Part shown: positions 24,807 through 33,413 of the stretch, piece after piece
How the letters are laid out: each line of letters starts with the position of its first letter
Position numbering within the stretch: the stretch's first letter is position 1
Position numbers and translations under genes: made by a program
DNA from: CAYQDR01 sp964416315
GTDB taxonomy: Bacteria; Methylomirabilota; Methylomirabilia; Rokubacteriales; DASRDR01
Reading direction: 5' to 3'
Assembly (NCBI GenBank): GCA_964416315.1
Contig: CAYQDR010000006.1
Coordinates: 8,343-72,342, forward strand
DNA: 64,000 nt
The notes under the pieces: model-generated
The model's database searches: none
What the model was told of the DNA's origin: nothing
Seen by the model: the letters and a program-made list of their open reading frames with translations, nothing else

Positions 24807-25014
24807 GTCGCTTCCGCAGCTCCGCCGCCGAGATCACGGGGTCGTCCTTGTCCTTCAGCCGGTCCAGGGCTACCTGGTAGTCCGCAGCCTCAGCCAAATA
24901 GGCCTCCAACGCCTTGACGATGAGATACGTCTTCGACCGCTCGGTCGTGCGCGCCAGTTCCTCAAGCGCCCTGGCAGTCGCGTCCGGCAGGCGCACGGAG
25001 ACTGAGGTGGGCAT
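24790..25014 (-). CDS. Ribbon-helix-helix antitoxin (RelB/CopG type)
   Basis: 74 aa. N-terminal MPTSVSVRLPDATARALEEL followed by RSKTYLIVKALEAYL is a ribbon-helix-helix DNA-binding domain; the C-terminal KDDPVISAAELRKRLG segment would wrap the toxin. ATG 25014 has GAGGAGG upstream. Promoter and a palindromic operator precede it, consistent with autorepression. Confidence 0.85.
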   Translation of the reverse strand: MPTSVSVRLPDATARALEELARTTERSKTYLIVKALEAYLAEAADYQVALDRLKDKDDPVISAAELRKRLGRED

Positions 25015-25033
25015 ACACCGGCACCTCCTCTTA

Positions 25034-25082
25034 CTTGTAATACAAGCAACACGAGTATAGCCGGCCGGCGGCTCCGAATCAA
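25034..25082 (-). promoter_or_regulatory. Promoter and operator of the RelBE-like pair
   Basis: Reading minus: TTGATT (25082-25077), 17-bp spacer, TATACT (25059-25054), then the perfect palindrome CTTGTA-T-TACAAG (25046-25034) at the predicted transcription start. The palindrome is the likely binding site of the ribbon-helix-helix antitoxin. Confidence 0.8.
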
Positions 25083-25198
25083 CCTCAGATGCAGCACCAC
25101 GGCTCAGAGTCCGTGAGAAATGGCGGGCGGGGCCGAAACCCGACTCTCCCCGCCTGGGCTTCTCGCCACGCTCCCGTCATCCGCCTCGCGGCCGTGGC

Positions 25199-25275
25199 GT
25201 TCCGCTCCGAGCCGCGGCTTTGCCGCGGCAACCTCTGGGGGAGGCCCGGGAGGGGGCCGTCGAGGCCCCCTCCCG
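25199..25275 (-). repeat. Two-hairpin intergenic repeat, family 1, copy D
   Basis: Minus strand, directly after the SDR stop: hairpin 1 12-bp stem (25264-25275/25247-25258), CCTCCCCC spacer, hairpin 2 GCCGCGGC-AAA-GCCGCGGC (25211-25229), tail CTCGGAGCGGAA. Closest to copy A in sequence and position. Confidence 0.75.
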
Positions 25276-25282
25276 ATGAACT

Positions 25283-26038
25283 TCAGATCATCGTGAGGCC
25301 GCCGGAGACGGACAGCGTCTGGCCCGTGATGTACGCGGCCTCGTCGGAGGCGAGGAAGACGACGGCTCCGGCGACGTCCTCGGGGGTCCCGAGCCGACCC
25401 CACGGAATCGCCTTCTTCAAGGCCTCCGCGAGCCCCGGCTTCCCGGCCGCGACCTCGGTCTGGAAGAGCGGCGTGTCCGACGGGCCCGGGCATACGCAGT
25501 TCACGTTGATCCGGTGGCGGGCCATCTCCCGGGCGAGCGTCTTCGTGAACGCGATGACGCCGCCTTTCGCCGCCGAGTACACGGCCTCCCCGGTCGAGCC
25601 CACGCGGCCGGCGTCGGACGCGATCGCGATGACCTTGCCCAACCCCTGGCGGATCATGTGGGGGAGCACGACCTGGGCCAGGTGGAAGTAGGCCTTGAGG
25701 TTCAGCGCGAGGATCCGGTCCCAGAAGGCCTCGTCCGTCTCGAGGAACGGCATCGGGCGGTCCCAGCCGGCGTTGTTGACGAGGATGTGGACGGCGCCGT
25801 AACGGCGGAGGACCTCGGCGACGGCCGCCTCGACCTCGGCCCGTGCGGTCACGTCCGTCCGGATCGCGCACCCCTCCCCGCCCGCGCGCCGGATCGCGTC
25901 AGCCGCCTCCCGCGCCCCGGCCTCGTTCAGGTCGAGGATCGCGACCCGTGCCCCCTCGGCCGCGAGGGCCAGCGCGATCCCGCGCCCCAGGCCGCTCGCC
26001 CCGCCGGTCACGATCGCCGGGCGATCCCGGAGCCTCAC
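25283..26038 (-). CDS. Short-chain dehydrogenase/reductase
   Basis: 251 aa classical SDR. Seen: VTGGASGLGRGIALALA, NNAGWDRP, catalytic Ser in ASDAGR region, YSAAKGG (Tyr/Lys), and VSGGLTMI end. GTG start at 26038 overlaps the ATPase stop as GTGA, so it is the last gene of the ABC operon. Similar to 3-oxoacyl/cyclohexanol-type dehydrogenases; substrate unknown, perhaps acting on what the transporter brings in. Confidence 0.87.
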   Translation of the reverse strand: MRLRDRPAIVTGGASGLGRGIALALAAEGARVAILDLNEAGAREAADAIRRAGGEGCAIRTDVTARAEVEAAVAEVLRRYGAVHILVNNAGWDRPMPFLETDEAFWDRILALNLKAYFHLAQVVLPHMIRQGLGKVIAIASDAGRVGSTGEAVYSAAKGGVIAFTKTLAREMARHRINVNCVCPGPSDTPLFQTEVAAGKPGLAEALKKAIPWGRLGTPEDVAGAVVFLASDEAAYITGQTLSVSGGLTMI

Positions 26039-27114
26039 GCGCCCGTCGCCTCTGCGGGCAGGAGGTAGAGGCCGTGATCGAGGAAGACGAGGCCGACCGG
26101 GCTCCCTTCGGGCAGGAGGTCCCCCTTCGGGTCCGGCTGCACGATCGTGACGAGGCCCGCGTCCGTCTCGATGCCGTACTCGGCGCCCGCGCCGACGTAG
26201 AACGCGGTCGCGACGCGGCCCCGGAGCCCGCTCCCGTCCCGCTCGAGCCGGACCGCCTCCGGCCGCGCCATCAGCGTCACCGCCCCCGTGGCGACGCCTT
26301 CCTGGCTGAACGCGAAGGCGTACCCGCCGAGTCGCACACGCCCGGTCTCGTAGACCGCGGGCAGGAGGTTCGCCTCGCCGACGAAGTCCGCCACGAACCG
26401 GGTCGCGGGCCGCCGGTAGAGCTCGACGGGCGGCCCCACCTGCTCGACGCGCCCCTGGTTCATGACCACGACGGTATCGGACATCGCGAGGGCCTCCGCC
26501 TGGTCGTGGGTGACGTACAGGCTCGTGATCCCGAGCCGGCGCTGGAGGTGGCGGAGCTCCCCGCGGACGCGCTTCCGGAGCTTCGCGTCGAGGTTCGAGA
26601 GCGGCTCGTCGAAGAGGATCACCTCGGGCTCCATGACGATGGCGCGCGCCAGCGCCACACGCTGCTGCTGGCCGCCCGAGAGCTGCCCCGGCTGCCGCCC
26701 CTCGAAGCCCGGGAGCCCGACGAGCGCGAGCGCCCCCTCGACGCGCCGCCGGATCTCGGCCGCGGGGCGCCGCGAGACGCGGAGCCCGTACGCCACGTTC
26801 TCGAAGACGGAGAGGTGGGGAAACAGCGCGTACGACTGGAACATCATCGTCACGTTGCGACCGCTCGGCGGGAGCCCCGTGACCTCGCGCTCGCCGATCC
26901 AGATCCGGCCGCTGGTCGGCTGCTCGAGGCCGGCGACGATGCGGAGGGTCGTCGTCTTCCCGCACCCCGACGGCCCGAGCAGGGTGACGAGCGAGCCCGG
27001 CGGGACGGTGAGGGTCACCTCCTCGAGCGCCGCGATCCCCCCGAAGCGCTTGGCGACGCGCTCCAGGCGGACCGGCACCCCCGCGTGGCTCGTGCCGATG
27101 GCCGCCTCGCTCAC
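26035..27114 (-). CDS. ABC importer ATP-binding protein (iron/polyamine type)
   Basis: 359 aa. Seen: Walker A GPSGCGKTTT, Q-loop FQSYALFPH, signature LSGGQQQRVALARA, Walker B VILFDEPLSNLD, switch His in VTHDQAEA, and a C-terminal TOBE domain (LMARPEAVRLERDG). PotA/FbpC class. GTG 27114 overlaps the permease stop as GTGA. Energises the fused permease immediately upstream and pairs with the binding protein at 29398-30420. Confidence 0.92.
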   Translation of the reverse strand: MSEAAIGTSHAGVPVRLERVAKRFGGIAALEEVTLTVPPGSLVTLLGPSGCGKTTTLRIVAGLEQPTSGRIWIGEREVTGLPPSGRNVTMMFQSYALFPHLSVFENVAYGLRVSRRPAAEIRRRVEGALALVGLPGFEGRQPGQLSGGQQQRVALARAIVMEPEVILFDEPLSNLDAKLRKRVRGELRHLQRRLGITSLYVTHDQAEALAMSDTVVVMNQGRVEQVGPPVELYRRPATRFVADFVGEANLLPAVYETGRVRLGGYAFAFSQEGVATGAVTLMARPEAVRLERDGSGLRGRVATAFYVGAGAEYGIETDAGLVTIVQPDPKGDLLPEGSPVGLVFLDHGLYLLPAEATGA

Positions 27115-29345
27115 GCTGCCCCGACCTCCTGCTCCGGCTCCAGCCGAGCCGTGAACAGGTAGAGCGCCGCGATCACCAGGACCAGCGTGACGACTAGCAC
27201 CGCCGACAGCGCGGCGCCGCGGCCGATCGTCCCGTACTCGACCCAGGAGAGGATCAGCGCGGTGACGAGGTTGTGGGCCGGGCTCACGAGGAAGATGACC
27301 TGGCTCACCGCCGTCATGGCGCGGACGAAGGCGAAGACGAGACCCGAGAGGAGCGCCAGGCGCGCCAGCGGTACGACGACCCGACGGAGCGTCGTCCAGG
27401 CGCCGGCGCGCAGCGTGATCGAGGCCTCCTCGAGGGCCACGTCGATCTGGTGCACGGCGGCGATCCCGCTCCGGATCCCCACCGGCATGTTCCGAAAGAC
27501 GAACGCGAGGATCAGGATCGTCTCCGTCCCCGTCAGAAACAGCGGCCCCTCGTTGAAGGCGAGGATGTACCCGATCCCCATCACCGTCCCCGGCACGGCG
27601 AAGGAGAGCATGGAGGCGAACTCGAGGGCATCGCGCCCGGGGAACCGCACGCGCGTGACCAGGTACCCGATCAGGAAGCCGAGCGCCGCGGAAGGGACGG
27701 CGGCGATCGCGGCGAGCAGGACGGTGCCGCGGAAGACCTGCCAGCCGGTCGGCGAGAGGTCGCGGTAGTTCTGCAACGTGACCGTGTTGTCGAACCCCCA
27801 GAGCTTCACGAGGCTCCCGACGAGGATCGAGCCGTAGAGGGCGAGGATCACCGCCGCCCAGAGGCAGAAGACGCCCGCCGCGGCGTAGTCGAACGCGGCC
27901 GGCAGCGGCCGCTGCGAGGCGGCCGTCGGCTTCCCCGTCACCGTCACGTAGGAGCGCCGCCCGACCCAGTACCGCTGCGCCAGGAACACCGAGAACGTCA
28001 TCGCGAGGAGGACCACCCCGTAGACGGCGGCCTCGTGCGCGTTGAACCGGCCGATCACGGCGTAGAAGACCTCGGTCGCGAGGAACGGGACGCCGCCCCC
28101 CAAGATGAGCGGGTTGCCGAAGTCGGCCAGGCTCTCGATGACGACGAGGAGCCAGGCGTTCGCGATCCCGGGCCGCGCCAGGGGCCAGATGACCGTGCGC
28201 AGGACGTGCCACCGCGAGGCCCCCAGGACCTCGGCCGCCTCTTCGAGCGTGACGTTGAGCGCGCGAACCACGCCGGTCAGCACGAGGTAGGCGATCGGGG
28301 TGAAGGCCAGAATCTGGGCGGCGGCGACGCCGACCGGGCCGAACACGATGTTCACCGAGAGCCCCAGCAGGTCGTAGGTCACGAAGCCACGGCGCCCGAA
28401 GAGGTAGATCATCGCCAGGCCGAGGATGAACGGCGGCGTGATGATCGGGAGCAGCGTGAGCGGCCGCGCCCACCGGCGGACCGGCAGCCGGCTCCTCTCC
28501 CCGAGGAGGGCGAACGCGAATCCGAACGCGGTCGACAGCGTGCCGACGACGAGCGCCAGGAGCACGCTGTTCCGGAGGGCGCCGATCCCGACGCCCAGCA
28601 CGTTGAGGACGAACGCGAGGACGGTCACGCCGGCGGTCCATCCGAGGCGCGCCGGCCAGCTCCCGGCCCAGCCGACGCGTGCCCCGAGGCCGCTCCCGAA
28701 GACGGCGGCCGCCGCGACGAGAGCGGCGAGCGTTCGCCAGGCCACCAACCGCCACTCGCGCTCGGGGGTCGCGGGATTGTCGATCAGGAGGAAGCCGGGC
28801 GAGGCGAAGGTCTGACGGAAGGGGTCGAGCGTGAGCCGCCCCTCGACCACAACGGCCGCCTGGAGCACGGTCGCGAGCGGATAGAGGATGAAGGCGCAGA
28901 CGAACGCTGCGAGCCAGAGGATCGCGGTGGCGAGGAAGGCGTCCGTCTGGAGCACGCCGGCCCGGGAGAGCCCGACCCCGAGCACGGCGAGGCAGGCGAG
29001 AATCGCCAGCACCGCGCCCAGGCCGAACGGGTGCCCGCGGGCGATGAGCACCCACAGGGCCACGACGCTCCCGGCCACGCCGAGGCCGACCCAGGCGAAA
29101 CCGGCGCGCCGCGCCGGCCACCGGAGGGCGGCGACGATGACGGCGGCGGCTCCCGCAAGGGCGACGATGGCGAGGGATCGGGCACCGCCGGGCGCCGCCA
29201 CGAGCCGCCAGCCGGCCGCCTCCCAGGGCCACACGAGGATCTCCCGCCCCGGCCGGCTCCACGGCCCCAAGAGCGCGGCCCCCGCCGCCAGGGCGCCCCA
29301 CGCGCCGACGGCCCACTCGACCCGCTGGAGCGTGGCGGAGCTCAT
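27111..29345 (-). CDS. ABC importer permease with two fused TM domains (FbpB-like)
   Basis: 744 aa, about twice a normal permease. Strongly hydrophobic throughout; two coupling-helix EAA motifs are visible, LEEAAEVLGASRWHVLR (first half) and LEEASITLRAGAWTTLRRV (second half), so both transmembrane subunits are in one chain as in ferric-iron transporters of the FbpB/SfuB type. The N-terminal about 150 residues add extra hydrophobic segments. ATG 29345; 52 bp and a strong hairpin separate it from the binding-protein gene. Confidence 0.9.
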   Translation of the reverse strand: MSSATLQRVEWAVGAWGALAAGAALLGPWSRPGREILVWPWEAAGWRLVAAPGGARSLAIVALAGAAAVIVAALRWPARRAGFAWVGLGVAGSVVALWVLIARGHPFGLGAVLAILACLAVLGVGLSRAGVLQTDAFLATAILWLAAFVCAFILYPLATVLQAAVVVEGRLTLDPFRQTFASPGFLLIDNPATPEREWRLVAWRTLAALVAAAAVFGSGLGARVGWAGSWPARLGWTAGVTVLAFVLNVLGVGIGALRNSVLLALVVGTLSTAFGFAFALLGERSRLPVRRWARPLTLLPIITPPFILGLAMIYLFGRRGFVTYDLLGLSVNIVFGPVGVAAAQILAFTPIAYLVLTGVVRALNVTLEEAAEVLGASRWHVLRTVIWPLARPGIANAWLLVVIESLADFGNPLILGGGVPFLATEVFYAVIGRFNAHEAAVYGVVLLAMTFSVFLAQRYWVGRRSYVTVTGKPTAASQRPLPAAFDYAAAGVFCLWAAVILALYGSILVGSLVKLWGFDNTVTLQNYRDLSPTGWQVFRGTVLLAAIAAVPSAALGFLIGYLVTRVRFPGRDALEFASMLSFAVPGTVMGIGYILAFNEGPLFLTGTETILILAFVFRNMPVGIRSGIAAVHQIDVALEEASITLRAGAWTTLRRVVVPLARLALLSGLVFAFVRAMTAVSQVIFLVSPAHNLVTALILSWVEYGTIGRGAALSAVLVVTLVLVIAALYLFTARLEPEQEVGAA

Positions 29346-29356
29346 CGTCGACGCCC

Positions 29357-29389
29357 GCCCCCCGCTCCCCCGACGAGGGAGCGGGGGGC
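29357..29389. terminator. Strong hairpin between binding-protein and permease genes
   Basis: GCCCCCCGCTCCC (29357-29369), 7-nt loop, GGGAGCGGGGGGC (29377-29389): 13 perfect pairs, no T-run on either side. Within an operon such a hairpin commonly protects the upstream binding-protein mRNA and lowers expression of the permease. Confidence 0.6.
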
Positions 29390-29397
29390 GCGCACGC

Positions 29398-30420
29398 CTA
29401 CTTGGGCTGCGGGAAGACTTCCGTCGTCCACTTCTTCACGACCCCGTCGCGCACCGCTTTGGACCCGTACTTGGCGAAGTCGTAGTTGATCACCTTGTAG
29501 TCCTCGAACCGCGGGGCCTGCTTGGGCACCGGCGTCTTCGCGTTCGAGGGGACCTGGTAGGACTGCCCGCGCTCCGCGGCCAGCCGCTGCGCCTCCGGTG
29601 CCAGCGCCCAGTCGATGAACCGCGTCGCCGCGTCGCGGTTCGGGCTCGCCTTGACGAGCGACAGCCCGCCGATCTCGTAGCCCATCCCGTCCTCCGCGCC
29701 GCCGTACGTGATCGGGAACCCCTTGATGACCTGGTCCACGGCGTCGTGCATGAACGTGATGCCGAGCGCGACTTCACCGCGGCCCGCGAGCAGCCCGGGA
29801 TCGGCACCGCTCCGCGTGTATTGCGCCATGTTCTTGTGGATCTGCTTCACCAGCGCCCAGCCCCTGTCGTCGCCGTAGACCTGCAGCACGGTCGCCAGCG
29901 TCGTGTACCCGGTGCCCGACGTGTTCGGGTTCGGCATGGCGAGCAGGCCCTTGTACTTCGCATCCGCCAGATCGGTCCACCTCTTCGGGAGCGCCAGCCC
30001 CTTCTCCTTGAAGAGCTTGTCGTTGATCGCCCACCCGAGCACCCCGGCATAGAGCGGGATGTACTTGCCGCCGACGGCCTCGCGGAGCTGGGCACGGAGG
30101 TCGTCCCACGCTTTGGGTTTGTAGAACTCCGTCAGCCCCTCTTCGAACGCGACGACGTGAGGATCCCCCGTACCCCCGAACCAGACGTCGAACGAGGGCC
30201 TCCCCTTCTCCGCCCGGAGCCGTGCCAGGGCCTCGCCCGACGACAGGCGGATGAAGTCGAGCTGGGTCCCGGTCCCCTTCGGGAACTCGGCCTTGATGGC
30301 ATCGCACCACGCGGGGTTCGGGCTACAGAGGACCGTCACCTTCTGCTGGGCCGACGCGGAGCCGGCGATCCCGAGCAGGCTGACGGCAGCGACGATCAGG
30401 AGCGCGAGTGCCTGTCCCAT
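29398..30420 (-). CDS. ABC importer substrate-binding protein (iron/polyamine type)
   Basis: 340 aa, periplasmic binding protein cluster D. N-terminal MGQALALLIVAAVSLLGIAG signal peptide ending ASA, then VTVLCSPNPAWCDAIKAEF, FDVWFGGTGDPHVVAFEEGL, MPNPNTSGTGYTTLATVLQ and GMGYEIGGLSLVKASPNRDA. AfuA/FbpA-like. ATG 30420 has AGAGGAGG; an alternative ATG at 30450 overlaps the ATPase stop (ATGA) and would add ten residues. Partners with the fused permease and ATPase downstream. Confidence 0.88.
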   Translation of the reverse strand: MGQALALLIVAAVSLLGIAGSASAQQKVTVLCSPNPAWCDAIKAEFPKGTGTQLDFIRLSSGEALARLRAEKGRPSFDVWFGGTGDPHVVAFEEGLTEFYKPKAWDDLRAQLREAVGGKYIPLYAGVLGWAINDKLFKEKGLALPKRWTDLADAKYKGLLAMPNPNTSGTGYTTLATVLQVYGDDRGWALVKQIHKNMAQYTRSGADPGLLAGRGEVALGITFMHDAVDQVIKGFPITYGGAEDGMGYEIGGLSLVKASPNRDAATRFIDWALAPEAQRLAAERGQSYQVPSNAKTPVPKQAPRFEDYKVINYDFAKYGSKAVRDGVVKKWTTEVFPQPK

Positions 30421-30446
30421 GCGGAGCCTCCTCTGTCCAGCGTGTG

Positions 30447-31484
30447 TCATGCGGCGTAGACCTGCAGCTTGGCGGTCGGGACGCGAACGGTGATCGGGCC
30501 CGGCTCGAGGGCCTCCGAAGCGTCGACCATCACCGCCTCCCCCTCGACGCGCACGTAGTGCCGGTAGATCGCACCGAGAAACAGCCGCTCCTCCAGGGTA
30601 CCGCGGAGGACGGCCTCCCCGGAACCCGGTGACGCGTTCCCGGGGGCGAGCACGGCGTCGGTCGCCTTGAACACGACCGTCGCAGAACCCCGGACCGCCC
30701 CAGGATAGGGCAGCCGCTGTTCGCCGATGGCCAGGATCCCCGCCGCCGCCGTCGCCCGGAGCTGGTTCGAGACCCCGAGGAACTCCGCCGCGAACGCGCT
30801 CTCGGGGCGGTGGTAGATCGCCTGCGGCGTCCCCACCTGCACGACGCAGCCGGCGTTCATGAGGACCACGGTGTCGGCGATGGCGAGCGCCTCCTCCTGG
30901 TCGTGGGTCACGTAGATCGCGGTGATCCCGACCGCCTTCTGGAGGCGCCGCACCTCCACCCGGAGGCGCTGGCGCACCTTGGCGTCCAGGTTCGACAGCG
31001 GCTCGTCCAGGAGCAGCACCCGCGGCTCCACCACGAGGGCGCGCGCGACGGCGACCCGCTGCTGCTGGCCGCCCGACAGCTCGGCCGGCTTCCGCCGCAT
31101 GACGCCCTCGATGTGCCCGATCTCCACCAGATTCAGGACCTTCTCCACCCGCGCGCGCACCTCGGGCTCCGGGGTCCGCCGGAGGCGGAGCCCGTACGCC
31201 ACGTTGTCGAAGACGGTCATGTGGGGCCAGAGGGCGTAGCTCTGGAAGACCATCGCGGTCCCCCGGGCCTGCGGCGAGAGCCGGGTGACGTCGTCCCCGC
31301 CGAAGAGGATGCGGCCCCCGTCCACCGCGACGAACCCGGCGACGCTCCGGAGCAAAGTCGTCTTCCCGCACCCGCTGGGCCCGAGGATGGCGGTGAGCCC
31401 GCCGCTCGGAAAGGCGATACCGACCCGGTCGAGCGCCGCGACGCGCCCGTACCGCTTGGTCAGCTCCTCGACCCGGACGTCCAT
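30447..31484 (-). CDS. ABC importer ATP-binding protein (second system)
   Basis: 345 aa PotA/FbpC-class ATPase. Seen: Walker A GPSGCGKTTL, FQSYALWPH, LSGGQQQRVAVARALV, VLLLDEPLSNLDAK, VTHDQEEA, and a divergent C-terminal TOBE region. ATG 31484, three bases after the permease stop. About half identical by eye to the ATPase at 26035, with the same order of motifs, so the operon contains two related transporters. Confidence 0.91.
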   Translation of the reverse strand: MDVRVEELTKRYGRVAALDRVGIAFPSGGLTAILGPSGCGKTTLLRSVAGFVAVDGGRILFGGDDVTRLSPQARGTAMVFQSYALWPHMTVFDNVAYGLRLRRTPEPEVRARVEKVLNLVEIGHIEGVMRRKPAELSGGQQQRVAVARALVVEPRVLLLDEPLSNLDAKVRQRLRVEVRRLQKAVGITAIYVTHDQEEALAIADTVVLMNAGCVVQVGTPQAIYHRPESAFAAEFLGVSNQLRATAAAGILAIGEQRLPYPGAVRGSATVVFKATDAVLAPGNASPGSGEAVLRGTLEERLFLGAIYRHYVRVEGEAVMVDASEALEPGPITVRVPTAKLQVYAA

Positions 31485-31487
31485 GGA

Positions 31488-32312
31488 TCAGAGACGGCCG
31501 AACATGGAGAGGTACTCGGCCTTCATGAAGCGCTCGAGGGCCACCAGCAGCAGGATCCCCGGCAGCATGAGGATCAGCGCCGCGATCGAGGCGACCTGCA
31601 GCTCGTAGCCGACCGACGTGCGGTACATGTACACGGGCAGCGTCAGCACGAACGGGCTCCCGACCAGCAGCGTGCCCGTGAACTCGTCCAGGGAGTAGAG
31701 GAAGACCAGCAGGGTGCTGGCGATGATCCCGGGCGTCGCGAGGGGGAGCGCCACGGTGAAGAAGGTCCGCACCCGTGAGGCGCCCAGGTTCATCGCGGCC
31801 TCCTCCAGGCTCTCCGGGATCGACTTGAACACGGCGGTCATCGTCCACACCGCGTAGACCAGCGCCCCGACCAGGTGGATCAGGACGACGCCGCTCACGG
31901 TGGCGGCGAGGTTCACCCGGTACAGCAGCGTTGTCGCGTTCACGAAGACGGGAAGCTGCGGGAAGGCGTGCGGCAGGAGGAAGACCATCAGGATGACCGC
32001 CTTGAGCGGGACCGGGTAGCGCGCGAGGAGGTACGCCAGCGGCACCGTCAGGACCAGCGTCAGGGCGGTGACGATCACCGCTATGAGGAAGCCCGAGTGG
32101 AGCGCCCGGAAGAGGTCGCCCTCCAGCACCTTCCGCCAGTAGAAGAACCCCATCTCCTGCGGGAAGGGGTGCGGCCAGAACCACTTGTGGGTGAACGACC
32201 AGATGACCAGGCTCGAGAGCGGGGCGAAGATGATGAACGCGACCACCACGCCCCCGCACAGCCGGAGGCTCGCGCGCCGGAGGTCGCGCGTGGCGACCGG
32301 CTCCACCCTCAC
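31488..32312 (-). CDS. ABC importer permease (PotC/FbpB-half type)
   Basis: 274 aa, about six hydrophobic segments, EAA motif LEEAAMNLGASRVRTFF. GTG 32312 start lies at the edge of an intercistronic repeat whose sequence provides the GGAGGG ribosome site. Second TM subunit of the transporter with the permease at 32485-33309. Confidence 0.9.
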   Translation of the reverse strand: MRVEPVATRDLRRASLRLCGGVVVAFIIFAPLSSLVIWSFTHKWFWPHPFPQEMGFFYWRKVLEGDLFRALHSGFLIAVIVTALTLVLTVPLAYLLARYPVPLKAVILMVFLLPHAFPQLPVFVNATTLLYRVNLAATVSGVVLIHLVGALVYAVWTMTAVFKSIPESLEEAAMNLGASRVRTFFTVALPLATPGIIASTLLVFLYSLDEFTGTLLVGSPFVLTLPVYMYRTSVGYELQVASIAALILMLPGILLLVALERFMKAEYLSMFGRL

Positions 32313-32470
32313 CCGCGTACCCTCCGTAGAAACTCGCCTGGCAGCAACGGCATCGGAACCGGGCCGAGACCCGAGCAGATCAAGGACGCAGGCCCGAGGG
32401 GCGCCGAGGCGTATGCCGCATACGTTGAGGCGCTCCGAGGGCCGAGGACGCCGAGATGCGACGGGGATCG
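32313..32470 (-). repeat. Intercistronic repeat, family 2, copy 1
   Basis: Contains GAGCAG-TC-AGGACGCA-GCCCGAG, a core CGTATG-CCG-CATACG hairpin inside GCCGAGGCGTATGCCGCATA, and CCGAGGGCCGAGGACG...GAG-TGCGACG. Related copies at 52755-52860 (same core) and 61131-61385 (same ends and same sequence up to the next gene's start). All lie between two minus-strand genes in the same orientation. Confidence 0.75.
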
Positions 32471-32484
32471 GGCCGGGCCTCTCA

Positions 32485-33309
32485 TCAGGAGTCCTTCCCC
32501 GTGATCGTCCGGAGGTAGTAGCCGGCCACCCCCATCGCCAGGAGGTACGAAACCATGCCGAGGGCGTTGGCCGTCCCCAGGTCGTCCTGGTAGTTGATCC
32601 GGTAGTAGACGTCCACCATGAGCATCTGCGGCGCCTCCCCGCTGCCGATCATCAGGGGGATCGAGAACGACGCCAGCATGGACGTGAACATGAAGGCCGA
32701 GGCGACGACGACGGAGGGGGCGGCCATGGGGAGGAGGATGTCCTTGATCTGGCGGAAGGTGGAGGCGCCGACGTTCCGCGCCGCCTCCAGGTACGCCTCG
32801 TCCACGGCGCGGTAGGCCCCGAGTACCAGCAGGACCGCGAGGGCGAGGTTCTTCCAGACGAGGGAGACCACGATCCCGGCCCAGGTGAAGGCGATGGAGG
32901 GGGGATCGGCCAGGTTGATCAGCCCGACCTGGGCGAGCGCGGAGTTCAGGGTGCCCCGCGGGGCCAGGAGCACGCGCATCCCGTGCCCGACGACGACGAA
33001 CGGCACGAAGAGCGGGATCTTGAAGAGGAACTCCACCGGTCGGTGCCCCACGATCCGGAGAAACCCGCAGAGCAGCACGGCGATGCCGATGACGAGGACC
33101 AGGCTGACGAGCGAGATCCCGAGGGTGTAGAGGACGTCGAACTTGTAGAGCCGCCAGACGAGGTAGTAGTTGCGGAGGGACCACTGACCCTCGCGGAGGA
33201 ACGAGAGGTGCGCCGAGGAGAGGAACGGGATGAAGAACAGCCACACGACGATGCCGAGGGGCGGCGCCGCGATCGCCAGGCTGGCGAGCCGGAGGGACGG
33301 TCGCATCAA
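32485..33309 (-). CDS. ABC importer permease (PotB type)
   Basis: 274 aa, six hydrophobic segments; EAA-like motif VDEAYLEAARNVGASTFRQI. ATG 33309, start MMRPSLRLASLAIAAPPLG. Follows its binding-protein gene after a 104-bp gap filled with palindromes. First TM subunit of the second importer. Spermidine/putrescine-like by layout; real substrate unknown. Confidence 0.9.
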   Translation of the reverse strand: MMRPSLRLASLAIAAPPLGIVVWLFFIPFLSSAHLSFLREGQWSLRNYYLVWRLYKFDVLYTLGISLVSLVLVIGIAVLLCGFLRIVGHRPVEFLFKIPLFVPFVVVGHGMRVLLAPRGTLNSALAQVGLINLADPPSIAFTWAGIVVSLVWKNLALAVLLVLGAYRAVDEAYLEAARNVGASTFRQIKDILLPMAAPSVVVASAFMFTSMLASFSIPLMIGSGEAPQMLMVDVYYRINYQDDLGTANALGMVSYLLAMGVAGYYLRTITGKDS

Positions 33310-33314
33310 GAATT

Positions 33315-33396
33315 CCCTCTCCCCCGAGGGGGAGAGGGCCAGGGTGAGGGGGACGTCCGGACCCTCACCCCGACCCTCTCCCTGTCAGGGAGAGGG
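33315..33396. repeat. Double palindrome in the ABC operon
   Basis: CCCTCTCCCCC/GGGGGAGAGGG (33315-33338) and CCCTCTCCCTG/CAGGGAGAGGG (33374-33396), with GGGTGAGGG and ACCCTCACCC between them able to pair over the centre. Related to the hairpin at 19599-19621. Likely an RNA stabiliser after the binding-protein gene. Confidence 0.65.
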
Positions 33397-33413
33397 AGGG
33401 GGGTCGGCGGCGC

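Noticed and set aside
26035..29316. A 1,093-codon minus-strand open frame
   Set aside because: Only its last third is the ABC ATPase; the rest is antisense-like out-of-frame reading of the permease gene, which has the membrane-protein composition.
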